64,000 nt of DNA. Origin: Polaribacter sp. (GTDB lineage: Bacteria > Bacteroidota > Bacteroidia > Flavobacteriales > Flavobacteriaceae). Positions 37,276 to 46,478 of this stretch are shown here, piece after piece. The stretch lies in the NCBI GenBank assembly GCA_028336245.1, contig JAOKTT010000003.1:1-64000 (forward strand). Reading direction: 5' to 3'. The first letter of the stretch is position 1. Every line of letters begins with the position of its first letter. A program made the position numbers and the translations under genes. The notes beneath the pieces are model-generated. The model did not search any database. It was not told the origin of the DNA and saw nothing but the letters and a program-made list of their open reading frames with translations.

Positions 37276-38903
37276 TATTTATCTAAATTTGGTAAAACAA
37301 ATTCATTTAAAACAGATTCCTTAGCCATCATATCTTCAATTGCTTTTACCGTTCTTGGTGCCTCCCCAGACAAGTTAATAGGTGTGGTTTTAGTTACTAA
37401 AATATCATCTTCAATACGGATTCCGATACTCCACCACTTTTCATCGCAGGCACTTCCAATTGGAATATAAATACCAGGTTCCATCGTTACCACCATATTC
37501 TCTTCAAAAGCACCATAATTTCCCGGATCATGCACATCTAAACCAATGTGATGCGAAGTACCATGCGGAAAATACGGGTGCTTTTCATCCAAGGTTTTTA
37601 TAATTCCTAAAGCCAATAAACCTGCATTAATTACTTTCCTTGCTGCTTGGTTTGGTGCTGCCATACTTTCTCCAATAGTGTATAAAGCAATTCCAGCTTC
37701 TTGGGCATCATACACTAAATTATAAATCTCTTTTTGCTCGGTTGTAAACTTTCCATTTGCAGGAATAGTTCGTGTAACATCAGCAGTGTAGCCTCTGTAT
37801 TCTGCCCCTAAATCCATTAAAACAAGTTCATCCCCTACCTTGGTTTTATTATTCTCAATATAATGAAGAATACACCCGTTATTTCCTGCACCTACAATAG
37901 AAGGATACCCTTCATATTCCGCACCGTATTTTTTATAGACGAATTCGTGTATTCCTTGCAACTCGGTTTCTGACATATGTGGCTTCATGGCCTTCATAAC
38001 TTCTATCTGTCCTACAGCGGATATACGCACTGCTTTCGTTAACAAAACCATCTCCTCTGCCGTCTTTACTTCTCTTAACGTTGCCATGTTTTTAGATAAA
38101 AAACTAATATCAACGTTTGTTTTCGCTTCCAATTTTAAAATTATTTTTTGCTGCAGCTCTTTCTTTAGTTTGGTATCTGTAGCTTCTTTGAATTGCATCA
38201 AATCTTCATCAGCACTTAATGTAGGGTCGTATGCTAACGCTCTGCCTATTATTTGTGCAACATTTGCTGTGTTTTCTATGGATGTAGACTTTACCAATTC
38301 ATAAATTTGTTTTTTCATCGGTGATAAAACGTTTTTTATATTGTATCCCGAATTTTGTTTAAAAGAATGCACCAAGTCATATACCTCTGCGCTGTTCTTT
38401 GAAGAATTCCTGTAATCATCCTCAAATTTTTCAATAAAAATTCTATCGAACTTTTTTAAATCGATATTTGTATTTACAAAGTCTTCTGCATTTAGCGCCA
38501 TCTCAAAGCCTAAAGTTGTTTTTGCCCCTTCGATACCTAGGCGCTTACCATTCCACTGCTCTGCTCTTGCATCCCGCTTTTGAACATATAAAATCTCGTT
38601 GTAAGAAATTTCCTTATCGCCCATTTGAAACTCAGAAAATAAAACTAAGACTGCGTTTGGTTCTCGATATCCTGTAAGGTAATAAAAGTTAGGGTCTTGA
38701 TGAAAAACATAATCTACATCATTTGCTCTGTTTCGAACTGAATTTGCAAAGACAATAGCCACTGAATTTGGTGGCATTTTTTCACGCAACGCAGCACGTC
38801 TCGCTTTATGAAACTCTTTTGACAAGAAATCTGTTGGTGTCTGTCCAAAAAAAGAAGTAGAAAAAATTAAAATTGAAACAAATATAAATTTAAAAAATTG
38901 CAT
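37275..38903 (-). CDS. Aminopeptidase P family protein (Xaa-Pro aminopeptidase), exported
   Basis: Dimetal pita-bread peptidase of 542 residues that removes N-terminal residues preceding proline. The signal peptide is MQFFKFIFVSILIFSTSFFGQ. The metal ligands can be placed: Asp364 and Asp375 in DLGAEYRGYTADVTRT, His451 in HGTSHHIGLDVHD, Glu475 in MEPGIYI and Glu498 in IRIEDD. The N-terminal AMP_N-type domain includes SVAIVFANSVRNRANDVDYVFHQD. A periplasmic location is predicted. It leads the aminopeptidase-oxidoreductase-VF530 unit. Confidence 0.94.
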   Translation of the reverse strand: MQFFKFIFVSILIFSTSFFGQTPTDFLSKEFHKARRAALREKMPPNSVAIVFANSVRNRANDVDYVFHQDPNFYYLTGYREPNAVLVLFSEFQMGDKEISYNEILYVQKRDARAEQWNGKRLGIEGAKTTLGFEMALNAEDFVNTNIDLKKFDRIFIEKFEDDYRNSSKNSAEVYDLVHSFKQNSGYNIKNVLSPMKKQIYELVKSTSIENTANVAQIIGRALAYDPTLSADEDLMQFKEATDTKLKKELQQKIILKLEAKTNVDISFLSKNMATLREVKTAEEMVLLTKAVRISAVGQIEVMKAMKPHMSETELQGIHEFVYKKYGAEYEGYPSIVGAGNNGCILHYIENNKTKVGDELVLMDLGAEYRGYTADVTRTIPANGKFTTEQKEIYNLVYDAQEAGIALYTIGESMAAPNQAARKVINAGLLALGIIKTLDEKHPYFPHGTSHHIGLDVHDPGNYGAFEENMVVTMEPGIYIPIGSACDEKWWSIGIRIEDDILVTKTTPINLSGEAPRTVKAIEDMMAKESVLNEFVLPNLDK

Positions 38904-39035
38904 AATAACTGATTTATGTATTCCTGTTCCAAATGTAGTATTAATTCTTTTTAACTTAAAAATATTAACAGAATATTAGTGCTTGGTAATTGCGAATTTT
39001 TCAATAATTTAGCCTCAAATTTAAGAAATCTACCC

Positions 39036-40121
39036 ATGAAAAATATTGCATTACATTCAATTCACGAAAAATTAGGCGCAAAAATGGTTCCATTTGCAGG
39101 GTACAATATGCCTGTTCAGTATGAAGGCGTTACTGCAGAGCATTTAACGGTGCGAGCTGCTGTTGGTGTTTTTGATGTAAGTCATATGGGAGAGTTCTTC
39201 GTTAGCGGAAAAAATGCATTGGCTCTCCTACAAAAAGTAACTTCAAATGATGCTTCTAAGTTAGAAATTGGGGATGCGCAATACAGTTGTTTTCCCGATA
39301 ATAAAAACGGAATTGTAGATGATTTACTTTGTTATAAAATTGAAGAGAATGAATACTTATTAGTAGTAAATGCCTCTAATATTGGAAAAGATTGGAACTG
39401 GATTTCTAAACATAATGAAGATTTTAAAGCCGATTTAAAAGACCTTTCTGAAGACTATTCTTTATTGGCTATTCAGGGTCCTAAAGCTGTGGAAGCAATG
39501 CAATCATTATCTTCTTTAGATTTGGCTGCCATTCCTTTTTACAAGTTTAAAATCAGTGATTTTGCAGGTGTAGAAGATGTGATTATTTCTGCAACGGGTT
39601 ATACCGGTTCTGGTGGATTTGAAATTTACTGTAAAAATGAGGATGCGGAACAAATCTGGAATAAGGTTTTTGAAGCTGGAGCGGCTTTCGGAATTAAACC
39701 TATTGGTCTAGCTGCAAGAGACACCTTGCGTTTAGAGATGGGCTATTGCTTGTATGGAAATGATATTGACGACACAACGTCACCTATTGAAGCTGGTTTG
39801 GGTTGGATTACTAAATTCACCAAAGACTTTATAAATGCGAAAGCATTGGCCAAAGAAAAAGAACAAAAGCCAGAAAGAAAATTGGTTGCTTTTGAATTAG
39901 ACGTCAGAGGAATTCCAAGACATGGTTATGATATTGTTGATGGAGACGGAAAAGTAATTGGGGTCGTTACTTCTGGAACTATGAGTCCATCCTTGCAAAA
40001 AGGAATTGGAATGGGATATGTCCCTCGAATTTCAGTAAAAGCCGGTACTCAAATATTTATTCAAGTTCGTAAAAAAGCAATTCCTGCAACCATTATAAAA
40101 TTACCTTTTTACAAAGGATAA
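39036..40121 (+). CDS. gcvT: Glycine cleavage system T protein (aminomethyltransferase)
   Basis: Transfers the aminomethyl carbon of glycine from the H-protein to tetrahydrofolate. The ATG at 39036 gives the normal start [31 protein letters not shown]; the track start at 38979 is an upstream extension. Conserved parts are [22 protein letters not shown] and [12 protein letters not shown], then [10 protein letters not shown] and [12 protein letters not shown]. At 361 residues it has the usual length. The other glycine cleavage genes are not nearby. It is a folate one-carbon partner to the serine genes 6 kb downstream, but not in one operon with them. Confidence 0.96.
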   Translation: MKNIALHSIHEKLGAKMVPFAGYNMPVQYEGVTAEHLTVRAAVGVFDVSHMGEFFVSGKNALALLQKVTSNDASKLEIGDAQYSCFPDNKNGIVDDLLCYKIEENEYLLVVNASNIGKDWNWISKHNEDFKADLKDLSEDYSLLAIQGPKAVEAMQSLSSLDLAAIPFYKFKISDFAGVEDVIISATGYTGSGGFEIYCKNEDAEQIWNKVFEAGAAFGIKPIGLAARDTLRLEMGYCLYGNDIDDTTSPIEAGLGWITKFTKDFINAKALAKEKEQKPERKLVAFELDVRGIPRHGYDIVDGDGKVIGVVTSGTMSPSLQKGIGMGYVPRISVKAGTQIFIQVRKKAIPATIIKLPFYKG

Positions 40122-40135
40122 ACTAAAAATATGCG

Positions 40136-40161
40136 AAGCCTCACCTATTTTTGAGGTTTTT
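40136..40161 (+). terminator. Terminator after gcvT
   Basis: AAGCCTCA pairs with TGAGGTTT, with one G-U pair, around an 8-base loop and is followed by T residues, 14 bases past the gcvT stop. It lies close to the next ATG (40178). Confidence 0.65.
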
Positions 40162-40177
40162 ACATTAAAAAAAAACT

Positions 40178-41293
40178 ATGAATTGTCTATTAACCGGAGG
40201 TGGCGGAATTGTTGGAAGTCATATTATTTTTGAATGGTTGCACAAAGCCATTATTGACAAAACCGTGCAGCATCTTTTTGTGGTTATCAGAGATAATGAA
40301 AAATCTGCGCAACAACGTTTAATAAGTATTTTACAAGACGCATCTCGTCCTGCTTTTTTAAATGAGTTTACTTTAGACGCATGTTTAGAAAAAATCACTG
40401 TAATTTCTAGTGATTTGTCTACCATTAAAAAAGAAGCCTTACAAGCATACGACTTCGATACTGTTATACATTGCGCAGGATCTACGAGCTTATTACACAC
40501 CATTGATTCTAAGGAAAAAGTGCACACGCAAAACTACTTGGTAACCAAGCAGTTTTTAGAACAGTTGCCAAAAGCAGTTACTCGTTTTATATATATCAGT
40601 ACCGCCTATTCTTTTGGTATTCAAGACGAAAAAGTATCGGATGCCATCGAAGACTATGCCGTTACTGATTTTAGAAATCCTTATGAACAGTCGAAGTACG
40701 AGAGTGAATTGTATGTAAAAGAAACTTGTAAATCTAAAAAAATAAGGTCACAGATTTTAAGACCCAGTATTATTTGCGGTCGTTTGATAGACGCACCTTT
40801 TTATGAAACTCCAAAATTTGATGTGTTCTATTCTTGGGCGATATTTTTAGATAAATACGCAAATAAATCTAAAGAAAAATTTAGAATTTGGATCGATAAA
40901 GAAAGTGGGTTAAATATTATTCCTGTAGATTTTGTTTCAAAAGCAATTCTGTATGCATTCTTAAACCCAACAATAAAAGAGTTAAATATTGTAAACCCAG
41001 AACAGATATTGCACAAAAATTATGTGGGTGATGTTTTAGAATCTTTTAATGTGAATTCTTATGAATATGTAGCTGAAAGACCAAAGAATCTAAATGACTT
41101 TGAGCAATTGTATTACAAAAGTATTGGAAACCTTTTTGAGAAATATATATCCGTCCCTGATTTACAATTCGAGTCTGGCCTTATTTCAAAATTAATAAAT
41201 ACTTTGGAATTAAAAAATACTTTAGGTGTGCACGAGAATTTTATGAACTTGATTCATTTTTCAGTAGAAAAAAAATTTAGAAAAAGCTATTAA
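40178..41293 (+). CDS. SDR-type NAD-dependent reductase/epimerase, thioester-reductase-like
   Basis: Extended short-chain dehydrogenase of 371 residues. LTGGGGIVGSHIIFEWL (5-21) is the NAD(P)-binding turn. FIYISTAYSFG and NPYEQSKYESE hold the Ser, Tyr and Lys of the active site, and SQILRPSIICG follows. The pattern, including the long insertion after the first strand (LFVVIRDNEKSAQQRLI), resembles the NAD-binding_4 group (male sterility or thioester reductase domains), which reduce acyl thioesters. No carrier protein or ligase adjoins it. The substrate is unknown. Confidence 0.82.
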   Translation: MNCLLTGGGGIVGSHIIFEWLHKAIIDKTVQHLFVVIRDNEKSAQQRLISILQDASRPAFLNEFTLDACLEKITVISSDLSTIKKEALQAYDFDTVIHCAGSTSLLHTIDSKEKVHTQNYLVTKQFLEQLPKAVTRFIYISTAYSFGIQDEKVSDAIEDYAVTDFRNPYEQSKYESELYVKETCKSKKIRSQILRPSIICGRLIDAPFYETPKFDVFYSWAIFLDKYANKSKEKFRIWIDKESGLNIIPVDFVSKAILYAFLNPTIKELNIVNPEQILHKNYVGDVLESFNVNSYEYVAERPKNLNDFEQLYYKSIGNLFEKYISVPDLQFESGLISKLINTLELKNTLGVHENFMNLIHFSVEKKFRKSY

Positions 41294-41326
41294 TCGCTGT
41301 AGAAAGTTAAATACAATACATATCCA

Positions 41327-42325
41327 TTGGATTCATTAACTCAAATAATTTTAGGCGCGGCAGTTGGAGAAGCTGTCTTAGGGAAAAAAATTGGTAATAA
41401 AGCCATGTTATATGGAGCTATTGCTGGTACAATTCCTGATTTAGATGTCCTGACGTCCTTTTTTACAGATACCGTAAGCGCCTTAGAAATTCACAGAGGT
41501 TTTACACATTCTATTTTTTTTTCTGTACTATTTGCACCTGTTTTTGCATATATAGTGACTCGGTTTGAAGCCTATAAAAATCTAAAAGATTGGGCTTGGC
41601 TGTTCTTTTGGACTTTTATTACACATCCTATTTTAGATACGCAAACAACTTGGGGAACACAACTTTTTTGGCCTTTAGACATTCGATTGGCGTTTAAAAA
41701 TATATTTGTTGTAGATCCGCTGTACACCCTTCCTTTTTTAATATTTCTAATTTTAGCGATGCGTCAAAAAAAAGCAACTAAAAAAAGACGTTTCTATAAT
41801 AACTTAGGATTGATTATTAGCAGTTCTTATTTAGTATTAACCCTAATTTTAAAAGGATTTGCATATCAAAAATTTACAAAAGCACTTGAGGTCCAAGGTA
41901 TAAATTATAAGCATATAAATACAAAACCAACGCCATTAAACACCATTTTATGGAGTGCTAACGTGGCAACTGAAAACTCTTACTTCATTGGATATGCATC
42001 ATTTCTAGATAACAATCCGATTCAATTTTCAGAATATCCAAAAAATCACGAATTATTGGGCGATTTAGCGAAACATCCAAAAATAAAAAGAATGATTGCT
42101 ATTTCTAAAGGTTGGTATACCATCAACAAAAAAGACGAGCAGTTGTATTTTAATGATTTGCGTTTCGGTGCTTTAAGCACGCAACCCAATGCAAGTAATT
42201 TTGTTTTTAAATATAAGATTCAGGAAGCTTCTAACGGCACGCTGTCTTTTATTGAGGAAGCAAAAGAAAAAGGTGACGGAAAAAAATTGCTCTTAGATTT
42301 ATGGACCCGCATAAAAGGAAATTAA
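41327..42325 (+). CDS. Membrane-bound metal-dependent hydrolase, YdjM/DUF457-like
   Basis: A 332-residue integral membrane protein. The N-terminus MDSLTQIILGAAVGEAVLGKKIGNKAMLYGAIAGTIPDLDVL is highly characteristic of the YdjM/DUF457 family, as is HRGFTHSIFFSVLFAP, with conserved His and Asp as possible metal ligands. Several hydrophobic segments follow, then a soluble C-terminal domain. E. coli YdjM is LexA-regulated, but the role of the family is not settled. The start codon is TTG at 41327, required to include the conserved N-terminus. Confidence 0.85.
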   Translation: MDSLTQIILGAAVGEAVLGKKIGNKAMLYGAIAGTIPDLDVLTSFFTDTVSALEIHRGFTHSIFFSVLFAPVFAYIVTRFEAYKNLKDWAWLFFWTFITHPILDTQTTWGTQLFWPLDIRLAFKNIFVVDPLYTLPFLIFLILAMRQKKATKKRRFYNNLGLIISSSYLVLTLILKGFAYQKFTKALEVQGINYKHINTKPTPLNTILWSANVATENSYFIGYASFLDNNPIQFSEYPKNHELLGDLAKHPKIKRMIAISKGWYTINKKDEQLYFNDLRFGALSTQPNASNFVFKYKIQEASNGTLSFIEEAKEKGDGKKLLLDLWTRIKGN

Positions 42326-42431
42326 ATAAATACTTTCTTATCGTCTTCTTGTCAAAAACACTGCAATTTGTATAATATTATATACCCTATTAAAACTGGT
42401 GCACATAGCCCTGAAAAGCCAACAAAAACTT

Positions 42432-42467
42432 ATAAAACCCCCAATGAAAATTCATTGGGGGTTTTAT
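42432..42467. terminator. Bidirectional terminator between convergent genes
   Basis: A perfect 17-bp inverted repeat (ATAAAACCCCCAATGAA with its complement) around a 2-base loop. The A/T tracts on both sides serve the DUF457-like gene (+) and the lipoprotein gene (-). Confidence 0.88.
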
Positions 42468-42470
42468 AGT

Positions 42471-43658
42471 CTACTTTCTAAACGTGTTTCGAGTAATAAT
42501 AGCTTTTAATTTTTGTTTTAATCCCTGGCCGGCATCATAAATGATTTGTTCGTTTGTAGGAAAAGAAACCATACGCAATCTAATTAAATCGATGTACGCC
42601 GATTCTAAGGCTCTTTTGTCACCTTTAAAGTTCGCATACGCGTGCTGAAAAGTAAACTCACTTGTTATTGGATGCGTTTGTATCGTTTGCTTTGAATTTA
42701 GGTTTACATACGCCACTTGTGCTGTTACTTTTGCTGATTTAAATTGTGTAAACTGGTATAATTCACAACGGACACTTACAAACTTATCTACCTTGATTTT
42801 ATCCCCTTCTTCATCTAAAACTTGATCCCCATTTTCATCCAAAAGATATTCAAAGCCGTCTTTCACCTCTTTTTCTTTGATAATTTCTTTTTCTCTTACT
42901 TGTTCTGGCGAAACCTCAATTTTTCTCAAGTTTAATTCCAAACCAAAATCGTACGTTATTTTTGCATCCTTCGCACCATGATAAACCGTCCATAATTCAT
43001 TTAAACCATAGGTGTCAAAATTTAATAAATCTTCTTCTAATCTTTCAGGAAGTACCTGCTGTGTTTCATTTTTCATAGAAACCAACACAAAGTCTAATCC
43101 TCTTTCACGCGCAATATCTATTAAATTACGAACATCTTTAAAGTTAGGATTTACCTTTTCGATATAATCTAAATCGTTATACGCAGCTCTGTAGTCAAAT
43201 TTATTATTTGCATCGAACAGTTTTATTGCTTTTGAATATAAATACGCTGACAGTTGGTTTTTATTTGAAATAATTTCATCATCATAATTAGTAAACTGAA
43301 ACACAGCATCTCTTTTTTCTGCTAAAATAAATAATGGCAATAATGGTTTTAAGGTTTCTTGCCTTCTTTTCAAATTCTCATATAAAACAAAAACAGTTTC
43401 TATTTTTTCCGGGTTGTTCTCTTTTTTTAAAAAATTGATACGTGCTAAATCTTTCGCAGTTGCTTTTATGAAAGCCTCTTCTAAAAGTAAAATATAAGGC
43501 TGATTCCTTTTTTTAGTTTTATTTCTTTTTAGGTTGTCAATCGCAGTATTAATTGCGCTGTCGTAATTTCCATTACTAATAGCCTCTTGTGTATTTTTGA
43601 CACTACTACAAGAAGTTATCAAAAAGATAAATGCTGTAAAAAGTATATTTTTTTTCAT
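42471..43658 (-). CDS. Lipoprotein of unknown function
   Basis: A 395-residue lipoprotein with signal MKKNILFTAFIFLITSCSS (Cys17). The first 190 residues look like helical repeats (SNGNYDSAINTAIDNLKRNK, YDYRAAYNDLDYIEKVNP-like), reminiscent of TPR units. The second half is beta-rich and contains an acidic stretch, LLDENGDQVLDEEGDKIKVD, with a duplicated D/E-x-x-G-D pattern. I do not recognise a named family. Surface or periplasmic location is inferred from the lipobox. It shares no operon with ychF (139-base gap holding a terminator). Confidence 0.75.
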   Translation of the reverse strand: MKKNILFTAFIFLITSCSSVKNTQEAISNGNYDSAINTAIDNLKRNKTKKRNQPYILLLEEAFIKATAKDLARINFLKKENNPEKIETVFVLYENLKRRQETLKPLLPLFILAEKRDAVFQFTNYDDEIISNKNQLSAYLYSKAIKLFDANNKFDYRAAYNDLDYIEKVNPNFKDVRNLIDIARERGLDFVLVSMKNETQQVLPERLEEDLLNFDTYGLNELWTVYHGAKDAKITYDFGLELNLRKIEVSPEQVREKEIIKEKEVKDGFEYLLDENGDQVLDEEGDKIKVDKFVSVRCELYQFTQFKSAKVTAQVAYVNLNSKQTIQTHPITSEFTFQHAYANFKGDKRALESAYIDLIRLRMVSFPTNEQIIYDAGQGLKQKLKAIITRNTFRK

Positions 43659-43747
43659 AATTAGTCTTGTTATTGAATGTTATAAATAGGTATTCAACTT
43701 TAACTCTTTCCTTTTCACTAGCTAAAGATACTTTTTTATAAATAAAA

Positions 43748-43773
43748 AATCCCGATAATTTCTCATCGGGATT
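43748..43773 (-). terminator. Terminator after ychF
   Basis: AATCCCGAT pairs with ATCGGGATT around an 8-base loop. On the minus strand it is followed by ATTTTTTATT. It lies 24 bases after the ychF stop. Confidence 0.82.
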
Positions 43774-43797
43774 ATTATAGTTTATTTTCAAAGAGAG

Positions 43798-44889
43798 TTA
43801 CACGTTAAAACGAAAGTGCATTACATCACCATCTTTTACAACGTAGTCCTTTCCTTCTACTCTCATTTTTCCAGCCTCTTTTACCTTGGCCTCAGATCCA
43901 AAAGTCACATAATCCTCATAGGCAATGGTTTCTGCTCTAATAAAACCTTTTTCAAAATCCGTATGAATAACTCCTGCTGCCTGCGGTGCAGTAGATCCGA
44001 TAGGAATTGTCCAAGCTCTTACTTCTTTAACACCTGCTGTAAAATACGTTTGTAAATTTAATAATTTGTATGCAGAACGCACCAATCTCGCAACACCTGC
44101 CTCTTCTAAGCCGATATCTGCTAAAAACATTTGACGCTCTTCATAATCGTCTAATTCTGTAATATCTGCTTCTGTACCCACTGCCAAAACAATTACTTCC
44201 GCATTTTCATCTTTTACAGCTGCTCTTATTTTTTCTACGTAGTCATTTCCTGAAACGGCAGCACCTTCATCAACATTACAAACATATAATACTGGCTTCG
44301 CGGTAATAAATTGCAAAGATTGCACAAACTCTTGCTCTTTTTCGTTGAAAGACAAAGCTCTTACAGAGATTCCTTTTAGTAAGGTTTCTTCAATTTTTAA
44401 TAAAACAACCAATTCTGCTTGGGCATCTTTGTTTCCTGTTTTTGCGGTTCTTTTTACACGTTCCAATCTCTTTTCTACAGTTTCTAAATCTTTTAACTGC
44501 AGCTCAATATCAATTGTTTCTTTATCTCTTACAGGATCTACAGATTCATCTACATGAATAATATTATCGTTGTCAAAACAACGAATTACATGTAAAATAG
44601 CATCTGTTTCTCTAATATTTGCCAAAAACTGATTTCCTAATCCTTCTCCCTTACTTGCTCCTTTTACCAAACCAGCAATATCTACAATCTCGACAGTTGC
44701 AGGCATTACACGTTCTGGATTTACCAATTCTTCTAATTTTTCAATTCTTTTATCGGGTACATTTACAACCCCAATATTTGGTTCTATCGTACAAAAAGGA
44801 AAGTTGGCACTTTGCGCTTTTGCATTTGACAAACAATTAAATAAAGTCGATTTTCCTACGTTTGGTAATCCTACAATTCCAGCTTTCAT
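43798..44889 (-). CDS. ychF: Redox-regulated ATPase YchF (OBG family)
   Basis: Universal P-loop NTPase of 363 residues that binds ribosomes and prefers ATP. The P loop GLPNVGKST is at 7-15. The switch region has [20 protein letters not shown], the specificity motif reads YVCNVDE in place of NKxD, and the TGS-like C-terminal domain ends [10 protein letters not shown]. All landmarks are normal for the family. It is transcribed alone, between two terminators. Confidence 0.97.
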   Translation of the reverse strand: MKAGIVGLPNVGKSTLFNCLSNAKAQSANFPFCTIEPNIGVVNVPDKRIEKLEELVNPERVMPATVEIVDIAGLVKGASKGEGLGNQFLANIRETDAILHVIRCFDNDNIIHVDESVDPVRDKETIDIELQLKDLETVEKRLERVKRTAKTGNKDAQAELVVLLKIEETLLKGISVRALSFNEKEQEFVQSLQFITAKPVLYVCNVDEGAAVSGNDYVEKIRAAVKDENAEVIVLAVGTEADITELDDYEERQMFLADIGLEEAGVARLVRSAYKLLNLQTYFTAGVKEVRAWTIPIGSTAPQAAGVIHTDFEKGFIRAETIAYEDYVTFGSEAKVKEAGKMRVEGKDYVVKDGDVMHFRFNV

Positions 44890-44932
44890 TTCTTTAGATT
44901 TTCGAGTGCAAATATATATTTTTATTCATAAA

Positions 44933-44958
44933 AAAACCTCGAATAAATTCGAGGTTTT
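44933..44958 (-). terminator. Terminator after ferredoxin gene
   Basis: A perfect 12-bp stem, AAAACCTCGAAT and ATTCGAGGTTTT, with a 2-base loop. It lies 34 bases past the ferredoxin stop, with T-rich sequence following on the minus strand. Confidence 0.85.
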
Positions 44959-44991
44959 CTTCTTAGTTCTCAGACGCTTAATTAGTACGTC

Positions 44992-45342
44992 TTATTCATT
45001 GTGTAAGAAGCGTTGTTTTTCTAACAAAACTTCTTCTGTTTCCACATTATCATCATCTGGCACACAACAATCTACAGGACAAACTGCAGCACATTGTGGC
45101 TCATCATGAAATCCTTTGCACTCCGTACATTTATCTGGCACAATGTAATAAATTTCATCTGAAACGGGTTCTTGCGTTTCGTCGGCGTTTACAGCTTTAC
45201 CATTTGGCAATACCGCTTTTCCTTTTAAATCTGTTCCTTCTGAATATTTCCAATCATCTGCTCCCTCATAAATTGCTGTGTTTGGACATTCTGGTTCACA
45301 TGCCCCACAATTTATACATTCATCTGTTATTATAATTGCCAT
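44992..45342 (-). CDS. 4Fe-4S dicluster ferredoxin
   Basis: Small electron carrier of 116 residues. The first cluster motif is [12 protein letters not shown] near residue 10. The second is in the order [22 protein letters not shown], an expanded spacing as in Azotobacter-type ferredoxins. A 50-residue insertion separates the two. The ATG at 45342 is used because the track start (45390) adds residues that overlap the promoter. The gene is divergent from an acyl-CoA reductase gene, with a compact 69-base shared promoter region. It could donate electrons to many partners. Confidence 0.93.
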   Translation of the reverse strand: MAIIITDECINCGACEPECPNTAIYEGADDWKYSEGTDLKGKAVLPNGKAVNADETQEPVSDEIYYIVPDKCTECKGFHDEPQCAAVCPVDCCVPDDDNVETEEVLLEKQRFLHNE

Positions 45343-45406
45343 AACTTTCTTTTCTGTTTTGTACCTTTGCAATTGCAAAAATAACACCAAAAATAGTCAC
45401 AACCAA
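45336..45406. promoter_or_regulatory. Overlapping opposed promoters of ferredoxin and acyl-CoA reductase genes
   Basis: Minus strand: TTG (45406-45404), 20-base spacer, TATTTTTG (45383-45376), reading toward the ferredoxin. Plus strand: TTG (45336-45338), 23-base spacer, TACCTTTG (45362-45369), reading toward the acyl-CoA reductase. Between and within the two -7 boxes lies a perfect 14-bp palindrome, TTTGCAATTGCAAA. Two polymerases could not occupy both promoters at once. Confidence 0.55.
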
Positions 45407-45411
45407 AATAA

Positions 45412-46476
45412 ATGAATAGTATTCAAAATAGAATCAATGCTTTTGTAAAGTTAGGAACTTTTTTAAGTCAGTTTTCTCAAAACAAAATTGAGAAAGAAGC
45501 AGGCATAGATCACAATGATTTATTTTTTGAGGGTTTTAAACATCAGATGAAAATAGCCCAAGAAAAAAATTCTTGGTTTACAAAAGATAATATCTTATTT
45601 GCAATACAGAGTTGGTCTGCGGCACTCACAAAAAATAATTTAGAAGCTTGGACCTCTAAAAACAAATTTCCAATAAAAACGCCCAAAACAATTGCTATTG
45701 TTATGGCAGGAAATATTCCTTTGGTTGGTTTTCATGATTTCTTATCTGTTTTAATTTCGGGACATTCCGTGCTGATTAAGCAGTCTTCTAACGACAAACA
45801 TTTGCTGCCTTTTTTAGCGAAGTATATCGAATATGTTGAGGAAAGTTTGAAAGGAAACATCACTTTTACGGAACAGAAATTAGAGAATTTTGACGCTGTA
45901 ATTGCTACTGGAAGTGATAATACGGCTCGTTATTTTGAATATTATTTTAAGAATAAGCCAAATATCATACGGAAAAGCAGAAATTCTGTAGCGGTGATTA
46001 CGGGAAAAGAAACAGAAGAAGACTTACAAAAATTATCTGATGATGTTTTTACCTATTTCGGACTAGGTTGTAGATCTGTGTCTAAGTTATATGTCCCAAA
46101 AGACTATGATTTTAACAATTTCTTTAATGGGATGTTTGTCAAAAAAGACATCATCAACAATGCTAAATATGCCAACAATTACGATTATAACAAGGCTGTC
46201 TATTTAATGAGTTTGTTTGATTTGTTAGAAAATGGTTTTCTAATGATTAAAGAAGATCCAAGTTATGCCTCTCCCATTGCAACTATTTTTTATGAATATT
46301 ATGAAAATGAAATTGATTTAAAAATAAAATTACACCAAGACAAAGAAAAAATTCAATGTATAGTTGCCAAAGACTTTATAGAAAATGAAGTTCCTTTTGG
46401 TGCTACCCAACATCCAAAATTAGAAGACTATGCAGATGGTGTGAATACCTTGGAATTTTTATCTAAACTATCCTAA
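45412..46476 (+). CDS. Acyl-CoA reductase, LuxC-like family
   Basis: A 354-residue protein of the LuxC/acyl-CoA reductase family, aldehyde-dehydrogenase related. AIVMAGNIPLVGFHDFLSVLISGHSVLIKQSSNDKHL (about 95-131) resembles the nucleotide-binding region. The putative nucleophile Cys lies in FTYFGLGCRSVSKLYVP. In luminous bacteria LuxC reduces acyl thioesters to aldehydes; no lux genes are here, so the substrate is unknown. serC follows after only 2 bases, so the two are cotranscribed. The ferredoxin is divergent. Confidence 0.86.
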   Translation: MNSIQNRINAFVKLGTFLSQFSQNKIEKEAGIDHNDLFFEGFKHQMKIAQEKNSWFTKDNILFAIQSWSAALTKNNLEAWTSKNKFPIKTPKTIAIVMAGNIPLVGFHDFLSVLISGHSVLIKQSSNDKHLLPFLAKYIEYVEESLKGNITFTEQKLENFDAVIATGSDNTARYFEYYFKNKPNIIRKSRNSVAVITGKETEEDLQKLSDDVFTYFGLGCRSVSKLYVPKDYDFNNFFNGMFVKKDIINNAKYANNYDYNKAVYLMSLFDLLENGFLMIKEDPSYASPIATIFYEYYENEIDLKIKLHQDKEKIQCIVAKDFIENEVPFGATQHPKLEDYADGVNTLEFLSKLS

Positions 46477-46478
46477 AA

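Noticed and set aside
43606-43791. 61-aa minus-strand ORF upstream of the lipoprotein
   Set aside because: Overlaps the lipoprotein signal peptide in another frame and crosses the ychF terminator; composition looks random.
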